A DNA stretch of 64,000 nt from an uncultured Flavobacteriales bacterium (GCA_905479325.1 CAJQLW010000070.1:1-64000), one strand, 5' to 3'; counted from the stretch's first letter, positions 17,464 through 26,886 are shown. The notes: generated by a model not told the origin, from the letters alone. Made by a program: numbers and translations.

Positions 17464-18261
17464 ATGACGAAACAAATTAAACTTTTTATATTCACCATAT
17501 TGTTAGGTGTTTGTGGCGTAGCAAATGCCGGTGTAATTGTATTAGAAGGCAATTACATGGGAAAGAACATTTTCGTGAAAAACCCATTTGGAGGAGCGGG
17601 AGTAGGTTTCTGTGTCTTTGAGGTAACAATTAATGGCAAATTATCTCCAGATGAGGTGAATCAATCTGCTTTTGAAATAGATTTTGGTAACCAGGGCTTA
17701 AAAATAGGTGATAAGGTTATTGTAAACATAAAACACAAAGACGATTGTGCACCTGAAGTTTTAAATTCTGAAGTGCTTAAACCAAAAAGTACATTTAATA
17801 ATTCTAAGGCAACTGTGAATAAGGATGGGGTTTTTGGTTGGACAGTTGATAACGAGAACGGGAAGTTAGACTACATTGTAGAGCAGTTTAGATGGAACAA
17901 ATGGGTAAAAGTTGGAGAGGTTAGTGGAAACGGAACACCAGGTGTACACAACTACGAATTTAAAATTACACCTCACAGTGGAGAGAACACGTTTAGAGCA
18001 AAACAAATTGATTATACCGGAAAACCAAGATATACGAAGTCAGCCAAATATACTTCGTCTTCACCTGCTGTAACTATTGACGGAGATAAATTTAAAGGGA
18101 CGGTAAACTTTATAGGAGGAGAAACAATGTATGAGATTTACGATAGGTTCGGTACAATTGTTAAACGAGGTTTTGGTAGAAGTGCTGATATAAGCACGTT
18201 AGAAAAGGGAACTTATTATATTAGTTTTGATAATGATACTAAAACAGTGCAGTTTAAGTAG
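17464..18261 (+). CDS. exported protein of unknown function with a T9SS-like tail
   Basis: Signal peptide MTKQIKLFIFTILLGVCGVANA, then a 240-residue beta-rich protein. Residues about 25-110 include a Cys pair (FCVFEV and DDCAPE) that could form a disulfide. The last ~60 residues (TMYEIYDRFGTIVKRGFG, then STLEKGTYYISFDN) look like a Por-type C-terminal sorting domain, though the end lacks the usual basic finish. It is probably exported and perhaps moved to the surface by T9SS. I do not recognise the main domain. Ends at a strong terminator. Confidence 0.65.
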   Translation: MTKQIKLFIFTILLGVCGVANAGVIVLEGNYMGKNIFVKNPFGGAGVGFCVFEVTINGKLSPDEVNQSAFEIDFGNQGLKIGDKVIVNIKHKDDCAPEVLNSEVLKPKSTFNNSKATVNKDGVFGWTVDNENGKLDYIVEQFRWNKWVKVGEVSGNGTPGVHNYEFKITPHSGENTFRAKQIDYTGKPRYTKSAKYTSSSPAVTIDGDKFKGTVNFIGGETMYEIYDRFGTIVKRGFGRSADISTLEKGTYYISFDNDTKTVQFK

Positions 18262-18281
18262 AATAAAAAAATAAAATTAAA

Positions 18282-18310
18282 ACCACGCTCGTTAACAGCG
18301 TGGTTTTTTT
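18282..18310 (+). terminator. rho-independent terminator
   Basis: ACCACGC at 18282-18288 pairs with GCGTGGT at 18298-18304 around a 9-base loop, followed by a T run to 18309. It sits 21 bases behind the stop of the exported protein. The first possible ATG of the next gene (18311) abuts its T run. Confidence 0.85.
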
Positions 18311-18322
18311 ATGCCAATTGAT

Positions 18323-18724
18323 ATGTTAAATAAGATAGAGCACTTAGGGATTGCAGTAAAAAGTATTGAAGAGTCAGCTATAATGTACGAGAAGCTTTTA
18401 GGCAAACCCTCTTACAAAACAGAAGCTGTAGAAAGTGAAGGAGTATCCACCATGTTTTTTCAAATAGGAGAGAGTAAAATTGAACTGTTAGAGGCGACTA
18501 ACCCCAGCAGTCCAATTGGAAAGTTTATTGAGAAAAAAGGTGAAGGAATACACCATATCGCATATGATGTAACCGACATAGAAGCCGAACTAAAACGGCT
18601 AAAGGCTGAAGGCTTTGAATTAATACATGAAACGCCTAAAGATGGAGCAGATAACAAGAGAATTGCTTTTCTACATCCCAAATCTACAGGAGGTGTTTTG
18701 GTAGAATTGTGTCAAGAGAAATAA
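18323..18724 (+). CDS. mce: methylmalonyl-CoA epimerase
   Basis: Vicinal-oxygen-chelate enzyme that interconverts (R)- and (S)-methylmalonyl-CoA in propionate and odd-chain metabolism. MLNKIEHLGIAVKSIEES, then GESKIELLEATNPSSPI, GIHHIAYDVTDI and GGVLVELCQ supply the metal His and Glu residues of the fold. ATG at 18311 also lies in frame but is part of the terminator tail, while 18323 (MLNKIEH) matches the family start. No mutase gene is in the window. Confidence 0.93.
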   Translation: MLNKIEHLGIAVKSIEESAIMYEKLLGKPSYKTEAVESEGVSTMFFQIGESKIELLEATNPSSPIGKFIEKKGEGIHHIAYDVTDIEAELKRLKAEGFELIHETPKDGADNKRIAFLHPKSTGGVLVELCQEK

Positions 18725-18729
18725 AAAAA

Positions 18730-18752
18730 GGCGAATCAATTATTGATTCGCC
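18730..18752. terminator. bidirectional terminator between mce and hppD
   Basis: Perfect 10-base stem GGCGAATCAA / TTGATTCGCC with a 3-base loop, preceded by seven A and followed by four T. It serves the two convergent genes, best on the minus strand where the T run is longer. Confidence 0.85.
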
Positions 18753-18774
18753 TTTTAGTTAGGGATAAAAACTT

Positions 18775-19935
18775 CTATAATGTACCTCTCTTTTCTTGCT
18801 CTCTTTCAATAGACTCAAACAATGCTTTGAAGTTCCCTGCTCCAAAACCGCGAGCGCCCATTCTTTGAATAATTTCAAAAAATAAAGTCGGCCGATCTTC
18901 TACTGGTTTAGTGAAGATTTGCAATAAGTAACCTTCCTCATCAGCATCAATCATAATCCCCAAAGCTTTTAGTGCCTCAATATCTTCTCTTAGTTCGTGG
19001 CTGTGCTCTTCTAATCTCCCCGGAACTGCTCTGTAATACTCGTCTGGGGGAGTTGATAGGAATTCAATACCTCTACTTCTTAAGTCTGCTACGGTACTCA
19101 AAATGTCATCTGTGGCTATTGCAATGTGCTGTACTCCAGGACCCTCGTAGAAGTCTAGGTACTCTTCAATTTGAGACTTTTTCTTTCCTTCTGCTGGCTC
19201 GTTAATCGGGAATTTAATTCTCCCATTCCCATTACTCATCACCTTACTCATCAAAGCTGAGTATTCAGTATGAATTTGCTTATCATCGAAAGATAAAAAG
19301 TTGACAAATCCCATAACATCCTCGTAATACTTTACCCAAGTATTCATTTCATTCCAGCCAACATTTCCCACCATATGGTCGATGTATTTTAAACCGGTAG
19401 GTGCTGGATTGTAATCTGACTCCCATTTTTCAAACCCTGGCATAAAAGTACCCTCGTAGTTTTTCCGTTCTACAAACATGTGAACCGTTTCGCCATAGGT
19501 GTAAATTCCTGCCGTTACAACCTCGCCATGCTCATCTTTCTCAACTTTTGGCTCTTGGTAGGATTTTGCTCCTCGCTTTGTTGTTTCTTCGTATGATTTT
19601 CGAGCATCTTCAACCCAAAGTGCAACAACTTTTACACCATCACCGTGCTTTACAATGTGCTCGTTAATAGGATTTTTTGAACTTAACGGAGTAGTCAGTA
19701 CCAGTTTAATTTTGTCTTGCTTTATTACATATGAAACACTGTCTTTACTTCCTGTTTCCAGTCCTCGGTATGCATAAGATTGAAAGCCAAATGCTGTTTT
19801 ATAAAAGTGAGCAGCTTGTTTTGCGTTGCCCACATAAAATTCTACGTAGTCAGTACCTAAAAGTGGAAGGAAATCTTGAGCACCTTCAAATATTTTTTCT
19901 AACCCGTAATTAACTGATTGTATTTCTTTTTTCAT
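18775..19935 (-). CDS. hppD: 4-hydroxyphenylpyruvate dioxygenase
   Basis: Fe(II) enzyme of tyrosine degradation that turns 4-hydroxyphenylpyruvate into homogentisate. Two vicinal-oxygen-chelate domains, 386 residues. Iron ligands: His in YIDHMVGNVG, His in GVQHIAIATDD, and Glu in TLFFEIIQRMG. The C-terminal gate helix GFGAGNFKALFESIEREQ is present. Starts at MKKEIQSVNYGLEKIFEGA. No homogentisate dioxygenase is adjacent. Confidence 0.95.
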   Translation of the reverse strand: MKKEIQSVNYGLEKIFEGAQDFLPLLGTDYVEFYVGNAKQAAHFYKTAFGFQSYAYRGLETGSKDSVSYVIKQDKIKLVLTTPLSSKNPINEHIVKHGDGVKVVALWVEDARKSYEETTKRGAKSYQEPKVEKDEHGEVVTAGIYTYGETVHMFVERKNYEGTFMPGFEKWESDYNPAPTGLKYIDHMVGNVGWNEMNTWVKYYEDVMGFVNFLSFDDKQIHTEYSALMSKVMSNGNGRIKFPINEPAEGKKKSQIEEYLDFYEGPGVQHIAIATDDILSTVADLRSRGIEFLSTPPDEYYRAVPGRLEEHSHELREDIEALKALGIMIDADEEGYLLQIFTKPVEDRPTLFFEIIQRMGARGFGAGNFKALFESIEREQEKRGTL

Positions 19936-19981
19936 ATTTCTCAGATGTTAGAAGATAGATGACAGAAGTAAGACTATTGCC

Positions 19982-20338
19982 TCATAAGCCTTTTAGAAAA
20001 CCAAAAGACATTTTTTGAAACTCACTTAATTTGTTTTGTACACCTTCAAAATCTTCTTTTTTAATATAATTTCGTTTTAATGCAATTAATAATTGTGTTT
20101 CTAATTCAAATGATGACCCAAGCGAGATGTCAATATAATGAGCGAATGCTTTCTCAGTTCTAGAGGAGCCTTCTGCTATGTTGCTTGGTATAGAGATTGA
20201 ACAACGACTTATTTGTGAAGTTAACCCAAATTTTTCATCCTTTGGAAATTCTGACAGTAATTCAAAAGTATCTTACACAATATCCATCCCCAAACTCCAA
20301 ATTTTAAGATTTTTATAATTGTGCCTTCTTCTTTCCAT
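19982..20338 (-). pseudogene. four-helix-bundle (23S rRNA intervening-sequence-type) protein with in-frame TAA
   Basis: Read on the minus strand from ATG 20338: MERRRHNYKNLKIWSLGMDIV, then TAA (20275-20273), then in the same frame DTFELLSEFPKDEKFGLTSQ, then ISRCSISIPSNIAEGSSR, then HYIDISLGSSFELETQLLIA and on to TGA at 19984-19982. This is the complete S23-type four-helix-bundle protein (about 118 residues) with one stop codon at position 22, where family members carry Lys or a similar residue. Apart from that, the frame is undamaged, so the mutation is recent, an error, or read through. It lies between lysS and hppD, all on the same strand, beside heptamer repeats. Confidence 0.85.
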
Positions 20339-20356
20339 TTATAGAATCATTATTTT

Positions 20357-20383
20357 CTAACCTCTAACCTCTAACCTCTAACC
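20357..20383. repeat. tandem 7-base repeat CTAACCT (almost four copies)
   Basis: CTAACCT three times plus CTAACC, directly behind the lysS stop codon and ahead of the four-helix-bundle gene. On the far side of that gene, at about 19940-19965, weaker related words occur (TCAGATGTTAGAAGATAGATG). The repeat may mark the edge of a small inserted unit, or it may be simple slippage. Confidence 0.8.
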
Positions 20384-20386
20384 CTC

Positions 20387-22093
20387 CTACTTCAACAACA
20401 CCAACTTTTCATCGCCATTTACTTCTACTTTGGTCAATCCCAGCTTGTTTAGGCCTTTCATCCCCTTATCCCACTGCTTTCCGCTCAGGCCTGTTTTATC
20501 TTTGAGCGCACCAATCTCTAAATTACCTTCTTTTTTCAATACCTCAAAAATTGTTTTTTCTGAATCGCTCAGTTCAATTGCTTTCTTTTCGGGTCTCATT
20601 TGAGGAAAGAATAACACGTCTTGAATAGAATTAGAGTTGGTCATAATCATAGCTAATCGATCAATTCCAATTCCCAAACCTGAGGTTGGCGGCATTCCAA
20701 TTTCAATAGCTCTTAAAAAGTCTTCGTCTAAAATCATAGCCTCGTCATCTCCTCTTTTTCCAAGCTCTAATTGCTCTTCAAATCTAGCTCTTTGATCAAT
20801 GGGGTCATTCAACTCAGAAAATGCATTACAAATCTCCTTACCGTTGCAAACTGCTTCAAATCGTTCAACTAAGCCTTCTTTCGAGCGGTGCTTTTTCGCT
20901 AATGGCGACATCTCAACAGGATAGTCTGTAATAAAAGTAGGTTGAATTAAAAGCGGCTCACATTTTTCGCCAAAAATTTCATCGATTAACTTTCCTCTAC
21001 CCATCGTTTCATCAATTGGCACGTCTAGCTTTTCAGCAGCAACTCGCAACTCGGCTTCATTCATTTCAGAAATATCGACACCTGTGAAGTGTTCAATTGC
21101 TTCGTACATCGTGTAGCGCTTCCATGGTCGTTGAAAGTTTATGGTGTTTTTACCGACTTGAACTTCTGTTTTCCCATGAATATCAAGTGCTATTTTTTCA
21201 ACCATCTCTTCCACTAAATCCATCATCCAGTAGTAATCTTTATAGGCTACGTATAGCTCCATTTGGGTAAACTCAGGATTGTGGAAACGACTCATGCCTT
21301 CATTTCTGAAATCTTTTGCAAACTCATAAACCCCATCAAAACCACCAACAATTAACTTTTTAAGATATAGCTCGTTGGCTATTCTCAAATACAAGGTCAT
21401 GTCCAATGTATTGTGGTGTGTTTTAAACGGACGAGCTGCTGCACCTCCATAAATGGGCTGTAAAATTGGTGTTTCAACTTCCAAATAGTCCTTTTCATTC
21501 AAAAATTGACGCATGGAGTTGGTCAACTTTGTTCGCTTAATAAAGGCATCTTTCACATGAGGGTTTACAATTAAGTCTGTGTATCGCTGACGATACCGTT
21601 GCTCAGGGTCTGTAAAAGCATCGTGTGTTTTACCTTCGCTATCTGTTTTCACAATTGGCAAAGGGCGCAAGGATTTGGTCAATAGAACTAATTCTGTCGC
21701 ATGAACCGATATTTCTCCTACTTGTGTTTTGAATACCCTTCCTTTTACGCCAACAATGTCTCCAATGTCTAAGTATTTTTTAAAAACATCGTTATACATG
21801 GTTTTATCATCACCATCGCAAATGTCATCTCTACTTATATAGATTTGAATTTTGCCATGAGCATCCTGAATCTCAGCAAATGATGCCTTGCCCATAATAC
21901 GCTTACTCATAAAACGTCCAGCAATAACAACTTCTTGGAAATTATTATCAGCTTCATTGTAGCCTTCTTTAATTCCCTTTGAATTTGTGTTGATAGGAAA
22001 AAGCTCTGAAGGATAAGGATTTATACCCAAATCTATTAATCTTTCTAAGGTTACTCGTCTTACTTTTTCTTGTTCTGTTAATCCAATGCTCAT
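20387..22093 (-). CDS. lysS: lysyl-tRNA synthetase (class II) with C-terminal extension
   Basis: Charges tRNA-Lys. 568 residues: OB-fold anticodon domain (about 55-180), class II catalytic core with motif 2 ([18 protein letters not shown]) and motif 3 ([14 protein letters not shown]). After the normal end of the family at about 505 comes a helical winged-helix-like extension ([21 protein letters not shown] and on). I know this extension from other Bacteroidota LysS. Start at [17 protein letters not shown], 19 bases behind a -7 box. Confidence 0.96.
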   Translation of the reverse strand: MSIGLTEQEKVRRVTLERLIDLGINPYPSELFPINTNSKGIKEGYNEADNNFQEVVIAGRFMSKRIMGKASFAEIQDAHGKIQIYISRDDICDGDDKTMYNDVFKKYLDIGDIVGVKGRVFKTQVGEISVHATELVLLTKSLRPLPIVKTDSEGKTHDAFTDPEQRYRQRYTDLIVNPHVKDAFIKRTKLTNSMRQFLNEKDYLEVETPILQPIYGGAAARPFKTHHNTLDMTLYLRIANELYLKKLIVGGFDGVYEFAKDFRNEGMSRFHNPEFTQMELYVAYKDYYWMMDLVEEMVEKIALDIHGKTEVQVGKNTINFQRPWKRYTMYEAIEHFTGVDISEMNEAELRVAAEKLDVPIDETMGRGKLIDEIFGEKCEPLLIQPTFITDYPVEMSPLAKKHRSKEGLVERFEAVCNGKEICNAFSELNDPIDQRARFEEQLELGKRGDDEAMILDEDFLRAIEIGMPPTSGLGIGIDRLAMIMTNSNSIQDVLFFPQMRPEKKAIELSDSEKTIFEVLKKEGNLEIGALKDKTGLSGKQWDKGMKGLNKLGLTKVEVNGDEKLVLLK

Positions 22094-22112
22094 GTTGAAA
22101 ATAATTTAGCGA

Positions 22113-22120
22113 CAAAGGTA
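22113..22120 (-). promoter_or_regulatory. -7 box (TACCTTTG) of lysS
   Basis: CAAAGGTA on the plus strand. It matches TAnnTTTG on the minus strand and ends 19 bases ahead of the lysS ATG. Confidence 0.55.
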
Positions 22121-22215
22121 ATATTTAGCGGCTTAAAAAAGGATGGGATAACGCCTTAGTTTGCACATTGTGGAGCTTTTTTTGGTTACTTTGCGTTCCT
22201 TAAAATTGAATAGTT

Positions 22216-23205
22216 ATGATGGATGAATTGATCGCAGGTTTTACCTCGCACCTAAAAGAGGCAGTACAAGTAGGAAAAAAGGCCGATTTTTCAAATACTG
22301 ATAATTCTTTAATGAATGTATTGGTTTGCGGTTTAGGAGGTTCTGGAATAGGTGGAACCATTATTAGCCAGTTGGTTAGTGAGCAATGTGCACTGCCAAT
22401 AACCGTTAATAAGGATTACAAAATTCCTTCATTTGTGAACCAAGACACCTTAGTTATTTGCTGTTCTTACTCCGGGAATACGGAAGAAACGTTAGAGATG
22501 TATCAACAAGCATATGATAAAGGTGCAGAGATTGCTATTATTACTTCAGGGGGTAAATTTGCTGAGATTGCAAAAAAAATCGGTCACAATATAATTGAAA
22601 TAAGAGGGGGCTTTCCTCCACGGGCAGCGTTTGGCTTGTCATTTCCTCAATTGTTTTTTGTTTTGAATCAATACGGTTTAATTAACAATGATTTTGAAGC
22701 TCAGATTGAAGAAGCCATGAAATTAATGGATGCAGAAGAGTCAGCCATTCAAGCAGAGGCAAAAGAAGTAGCAAAAAAAATGCATGGTACTTTTCCAATA
22801 ATTTATACGGAAGCACCTATGGAAGGAGTTGCAGTTCGATTTAGACAGCAAATTGCTGAAAATTCAAAGATGTTATCTTCCCATCATGTAATTCCGGAAA
22901 TGAATCACAATGAATTAGTAGGTTGGAGAACGAAGAATGAAGATTTATCTGTAATCTTTTTCAGATCTAAAGATGAATATTATCGAAACACCGCAAGAAT
23001 TGAGAAGTCTAAAGAGGTAGCTTCAGAATATACCAGTAACGTAATTGAAATAGTTGCGAAAGGTGATGGAAAGATTCAGCAAGCGCTTTATTTAATCCAT
23101 TTTGGTGATTGGATTACGTATGACCTTGCAGAATTAAAAGGTATTGACTCTGTTGAGGTAGATGTAATTACCGGTTTAAAAGATATGTTAGCAGGTTTAG
23201 CGTAA
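22216..23205 (+). CDS. bifunctional phosphoglucose/phosphomannose isomerase
   Basis: SIS-domain sugar isomerase, 329 residues. VLVCGLGGSGIGGTIIS and CSYSGNTEETLEM are the sugar-phosphate-binding loops. The later EMNHNELVGW and the C-terminal LIHFGDWITYDLAELKGID include the catalytic Glu and His region of the PGI/PMI family. It interconverts fructose-6-P with glucose-6-P or mannose-6-P, feeding glycolysis and GDP-mannose synthesis. A near-consensus promoter lies upstream (TTTG at 22160-22163, TTACTTTG at 22186-22193). Converges with rnc. Confidence 0.9.
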   Translation: MMDELIAGFTSHLKEAVQVGKKADFSNTDNSLMNVLVCGLGGSGIGGTIISQLVSEQCALPITVNKDYKIPSFVNQDTLVICCSYSGNTEETLEMYQQAYDKGAEIAIITSGGKFAEIAKKIGHNIIEIRGGFPPRAAFGLSFPQLFFVLNQYGLINNDFEAQIEEAMKLMDAEESAIQAEAKEVAKKMHGTFPIIYTEAPMEGVAVRFRQQIAENSKMLSSHHVIPEMNHNELVGWRTKNEDLSVIFFRSKDEYYRNTARIEKSKEVASEYTSNVIEIVAKGDGKIQQALYLIHFGDWITYDLAELKGIDSVEVDVITGLKDMLAGLA

Positions 23206-23214
23206 AACGTTCTT

Positions 23215-23922
23215 TTATTTACCCTCAAAAAATAGCCGAGCAGCCTCCTGTTCGGCTCTTTTTTTGGAATTTCCTTCGCCAATAATAGGTTCAGCGTTGC
23301 CAACAAATAGTTCGCATCGAAAGAACTTGCTACTATCATTTTCCACCCCTACAGTGTGAAATTTATACGTGGTTTTTTCACTTTGGCTAAACTCAATGAG
23401 TTTGCTTTTAAAATTGGTTTCAGTAGCTAGCAATTCTTCTACGTCAATATAATCTTTAATGATTTTGTTAACTATAAATCGTTTACATTGATCGTAACCT
23501 TTGTCTAGATAAATTGCTCCAACTAAAGCTTCAAAAGCATCGCCATAAATTGACTTCGATCTGTTAAGGTTCACTGAAGTTTCGAGAAATGTATCTAAGC
23601 CAATATCTACCGAGAGCTGGTTTAAGAAATTTCTACTAACAAGTTTAGATCTGATTTTAGTGAGGAAGCCCTCATCTTCAAAAGGAAATTTTTTAAAAAA
23701 GTATTCTGCAACAATAGCACCCAAAACCGCGTCGCCTAAAAACTCTAGACGCTCATTGCTTACTTTTTCGGTTTCTTGTTGGTCATTTACAACAGATTTG
23801 TGTGTAAATGCTTGATCGTAAAGTGAGAAATTGCTTGGATAAAATCCAAGAATTTGTTTTAACGTTTTGTGTTTGCTGTTGTCAGAAAGAAGAAAGTATT
23901 GTATTCCTCTAAATAAACTCAA
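23215..23922 (-). CDS. rnc: ribonuclease III
   Basis: Double-strand RNA endonuclease for rRNA and mRNA processing. Signature NERLEFLGDAVLGAIVAEY, second acidic site YGDAFEALVGAIYLDKGYD, then a C-terminal dsRNA-binding domain of about 70 residues (SKLIEFSQSEKTTYKFHTVG). 235 residues is standard. Follows fabF by 3 bases in the acpP-fabF-rnc order common to Bacteroidota. Confidence 0.96.
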   Translation of the reverse strand: MSLFRGIQYFLLSDNSKHKTLKQILGFYPSNFSLYDQAFTHKSVVNDQQETEKVSNERLEFLGDAVLGAIVAEYFFKKFPFEDEGFLTKIRSKLVSRNFLNQLSVDIGLDTFLETSVNLNRSKSIYGDAFEALVGAIYLDKGYDQCKRFIVNKIIKDYIDVEELLATETNFKSKLIEFSQSEKTTYKFHTVGVENDSSKFFRCELFVGNAEPIIGEGNSKKRAEQEAARLFFEGK

Positions 23923-23925
23923 TGC

Positions 23926-25173
23926 TTAGATTTTTTTGAAAATCGTTGAGGCATTGTGACCTCCAAACCCAAAAGTATTGCTCAATGCCGCTCTAACCTC
24001 TCGTTTTTGAGCTTTGTTGAACGTGAAATTAAGTTTTGGGTCAAACTCATCGTCATCTGTAAAATGATTTATGGTTGGTGGAACAATATCGTTTTTCACA
24101 GAAAGAATACAAGCTATCGCCTCAATAATTCCGGCAGCACCTAATAGGTGACCAGTCATTGATTTGGTTGAACTAATGTTCAAATTGTATGCATGTTCTC
24201 CAAAAACCCCTACAATTGCTTTTGCTTCTGCAACATCACCAAGTGGAGTAGATGTTCCGTGAACGTTAATGTAATCGATGTCTTGAGGAGACATTCCTGC
24301 GTCTTCTAACGCATATTTCATAACATTCATTGCTCCTAGCCCTTCCGGATGTGGAGCAGTCATGTGATATGCATCTGCTGATAGACCACTTCCGATAACT
24401 TCTGCATAAATTTTTGCACCACGAGCAACTGCGTGCTCGTATTCTTCAAGAATCAGAGAACCACCTCCATCACCAAGTACAAAACCATCACGGTCTTTGT
24501 CAAATGGACGAGAAGCTGTTTTCGGATCGTCGTTTCTTTTAGAAAGTGCTTGAAGGGCATTAAATCCGCCAATACCCGCTTCTGTAACTGCTGCTTCTGA
24601 ACCACCGGCTACACAAAGATCCATTTTCCCTAAACGAATGTAGGTAGTTGCATCAATAATAGCGTTGGTGCTAGAAGCACATGCTGAAACAGTGGTGAAA
24701 TTAGGTCCTCTTAAACCATGTTTAATTGAGATATGCCCTGGAGCGATATCTGCAATCATTTTTGGAATAAAAAATGGATTGAATCTTGGAGTTCCGTCGC
24801 CAGTGCCAAAAGCAATAGCTTCGTCTTGAAAAGTTTTTAAACCTCCAATGCCTGCGCCCCAAATCACACCAAAACGATCTTTATTAACAGTATCCATATT
24901 TAAGCCTGAATCAGCAATCGCTTCATCGGTAGCTATCATAGCATACTGAGCAAAAAGGTCTAGCTTACGAGCTTCCTTTCTGTCAAAAAAATTGTTTGGG
25001 TCGTAATTTTTTACCTCGCAGGCAAATTGAGTCTTAAATAAGGAGGCATCGAATTGAGTGATGGGAGCAGCACCGCTCCTCCCATCTATCAATGCGTTCC
25101 AATACTCTTCAACGGTGTTTCCAATTGGCGTAATAGCGCCAATTCCGGTTACAACAACTCTCTTCAACTCCAT
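23926..25173 (-). CDS. fabF: beta-ketoacyl-ACP synthase II
   Basis: Elongating condensing enzyme of fatty acid synthesis, 415 residues. Catalytic Cys in TVSACASSTNAI, His in NVHGTSTPLGD, Lys-His block STKSMTGHLLGAAG, and the glycine-rich end NTFGFGGHNAS. Start at MELKRVVVTGIGAITPIGN. Lies 15 bases behind acpP. Confidence 0.97.
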   Translation of the reverse strand: MELKRVVVTGIGAITPIGNTVEEYWNALIDGRSGAAPITQFDASLFKTQFACEVKNYDPNNFFDRKEARKLDLFAQYAMIATDEAIADSGLNMDTVNKDRFGVIWGAGIGGLKTFQDEAIAFGTGDGTPRFNPFFIPKMIADIAPGHISIKHGLRGPNFTTVSACASSTNAIIDATTYIRLGKMDLCVAGGSEAAVTEAGIGGFNALQALSKRNDDPKTASRPFDKDRDGFVLGDGGGSLILEEYEHAVARGAKIYAEVIGSGLSADAYHMTAPHPEGLGAMNVMKYALEDAGMSPQDIDYINVHGTSTPLGDVAEAKAIVGVFGEHAYNLNISSTKSMTGHLLGAAGIIEAIACILSVKNDIVPPTINHFTDDDEFDPKLNFTFNKAQKREVRAALSNTFGFGGHNASTIFKKI

Positions 25174-25188
25174 TGTCTAGAGAATTAA

Positions 25189-25425
25189 TTATTTGCTATT
25201 TCCTTCAATGTAAGTAATTGCATCACCCACGGTAGCAATTTTTTCTGCCTGATCGTCTGGAATTGCAATGTTGAATTCCTTTTCGAATTCCATTATCAAC
25301 TCAACAGTGTCTAGTGAATCGGCACCTAAATCATTTGTGAAACTAGCTTCTGCTGTTACTTCACTTTCTTCAACGCCTAATTTATCAACGATAATTGCTT
25401 TTACTCTTGATGCTGTATCTGCCAT
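25189..25425 (-). CDS. acpP: acyl carrier protein
   Basis: 78-residue carrier that holds growing acyl chains. The phosphopantetheine Ser lies in [15 protein letters not shown]. The protein is acidic and four-helical as expected. Head of the acpP-fabF-rnc unit. The upstream 150 bases are AT-rich, with a weak -7 box (TTTCTTTG on the minus strand near 25448-25455). Confidence 0.97.
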   Translation of the reverse strand: MADTASRVKAIIVDKLGVEESEVTAEASFTNDLGADSLDTVELIMEFEKEFNIAIPDDQAEKIATVGDAITYIEGNSK

Positions 25426-25593
25426 CTTTTTTAATTTTAATTTAACTGCAAAGAAAATCCTATTTAAAACAATATCAAAATTTATTTTCAGTGTCTTTTC
25501 TTGGCTATTTATTTGTAGAATTAGCGAAAATAATGAAATATTTTAAAAGGGTTATTTCATTGTTTTTTAATTTGATACTTGCTGAATAAGAAT

Positions 25594-26271
25594 CTAATAA
25601 TACTTCGCTATTTGAATAAAGTTTTTCCTTTTCAAAACTGGAACCTGAGTTTTATCTGCAGGAAAACCGACAGGTAACAACAAAAATGGCTTTTCGTTCT
25701 TCGGACGATTTAATAATTCGGCTAAAAAATTTAGCGGACTAGGCGTATGTGTTAACGTAACCAAACCTGCATGGTGAATAGCCGCAATAAGCATTCCTGC
25801 CGCTATTCCAACCGACTCATTAACATAGTAGTTTTTTGCCTTTCCACTTTCAGTTTCCTCATAAGTTTCCTTAAAAACTACGATTAGAGCAGGTGCAATT
25901 TCTAAAAAAGGTTTTTGCCAGTTGGTATCAAACTTTTCTAGATCCTTTAACCAATCATCGCTCATTCTGCCATGATAGTTTTCATACTCTTCTTTTTCAG
26001 CTGCCTCTCTAACTTTCTTTTTCATTTCAGGAGAAGTAATCAACGCGAAAAACCAAGGTTGTTTGTGTGCACCTGATGGCGCTGTGGAGGCAGTTTTAAC
26101 TATATTTTCAAGTACTCCTTCGGGAATTTCACGCGGGGAGAACTCACGAATAGATCGCCTGCTATTCATTTCATGGAAAAATTCAGCACTTCGATCTTTT
26201 ACTTGGTCTTCGCTGAAGTTATTTGACTCAAAAAATTTAAAGCCTTCTTTTGGTTGATTTGTTTTACTCAC
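25594..26271 (-). CDS. nitroreductase-family flavoprotein, iodotyrosine deiodinase-like
   Basis: FMN enzyme, 225 residues. FMN-binding starts RRSIREFSP and STAPSGAHKQPWFFAL. The active-site lid EEYENYHGRMSDDWLKDL and a later TNWQKPFLEIAP match the iodotyrosine deiodinase subgroup, in which a Glu and Tyr of the lid and a downstream Lys grip the amino-acid end of the substrate. GLVTLTHTPSPLNF and LLLPVGFPA complete the family pattern. It may reductively dehalogenate halogenated tyrosine. The narrower assignment is from remembered sequence patterns. Confidence 0.8.
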   Translation of the reverse strand: MSKTNQPKEGFKFFESNNFSEDQVKDRSAEFFHEMNSRRSIREFSPREIPEGVLENIVKTASTAPSGAHKQPWFFALITSPEMKKKVREAAEKEEYENYHGRMSDDWLKDLEKFDTNWQKPFLEIAPALIVVFKETYEETESGKAKNYYVNESVGIAAGMLIAAIHHAGLVTLTHTPSPLNFLAELLNRPKNEKPFLLLPVGFPADKTQVPVLKRKNFIQIAKYY

Positions 26272-26285
26272 AGAGCGATTTAAAC

Positions 26286-26293
26286 TAAATTTG
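26286..26293 (+). promoter_or_regulatory. -7 box (TAAATTTG) of purN
   Basis: TAAATTTG fits TAnnTTTG and ends 17 bases before the purN ATG, in the short gap between two divergent genes. Confidence 0.45.
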
Positions 26294-26310
26294 ACACTTG
26301 ATTTTTTAAC

Positions 26311-26886
26311 ATGTCCAAGGTAGCCATTTTTGCATCAGGTGCCGGTAGTAATGCCGACAGAATTCTTCATTTTTTAAATGAAAATCAAAGCAGCGTTAAA
26401 GTCGCTTTGATTGTTACCAATAAAAAAGAGGCAGGAATTTATCAGGTAGCAGAAAACCATCAACTTCCTATTTTTTATTTTTCTAATCAAGATTTTCTTG
26501 AAGCAACTCCTGTATTACAATTTTTACAAGAGCAAAAAATTGAGTGGATTGTTTTGGCGGGTTTTCTAAGAAAAATCGAATTACCAATTGTCTCAGCCTT
26601 TGAGAATAAAGTTTTTAACATCCATCCGTCGTTACTTCCAAAGTATGGCGGAAAAGGCATGTATGGCAAAAAAGTACACGAAGCTGTGATAGCAAACGGA
26701 GATAGAGAAAGTGGAATTTCTATTCATTTAGTGAATAGCGAATTTGACAAAGGCGAAATTATTTTGCAAGCTAAATGCATCGTTGAAAAAGGACAAACGG
26801 TAGAAGAGTTGGTAGAAAATATTCAGAAATTGGAGCACGAATTTTTTCCGAAAACGTTAGTTCAATACATTAATGAGATTAAATAA
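26311..26886 (+). CDS. purN: phosphoribosylglycinamide formyltransferase
   Basis: Transfers formyl from 10-formyl-THF to GAR in purine synthesis. VAIFASGAGSNADRIL is the phosphate-binding start. VFNIHPSLLPKYGGKGMYG holds catalytic Asn and His, and HLVNSEFDKGEII the Asp. 191 residues is standard. It is followed by the dCMP deaminase gene after 39 bases. Confidence 0.96.
   Translation: MSKVAIFASGAGSNADRILHFLNENQSSVKVALIVTNKKEAGIYQVAENHQLPIFYFSNQDFLEATPVLQFLQEQKIEWIVLAGFLRKIELPIVSAFENKVFNIHPSLLPKYGGKGMYGKKVHEAVIANGDRESGISIHLVNSEFDKGEIILQAKCIVEKGQTVEELVENIQKLEHEFFPKTLVQYINEIK

Noticed and set aside
20387-22093. LysS C-terminal extension as a possible fusion to a new regulatory domain.
   Set aside because: The same extension is known from other Bacteroidota enzymes, so it is a family trait.
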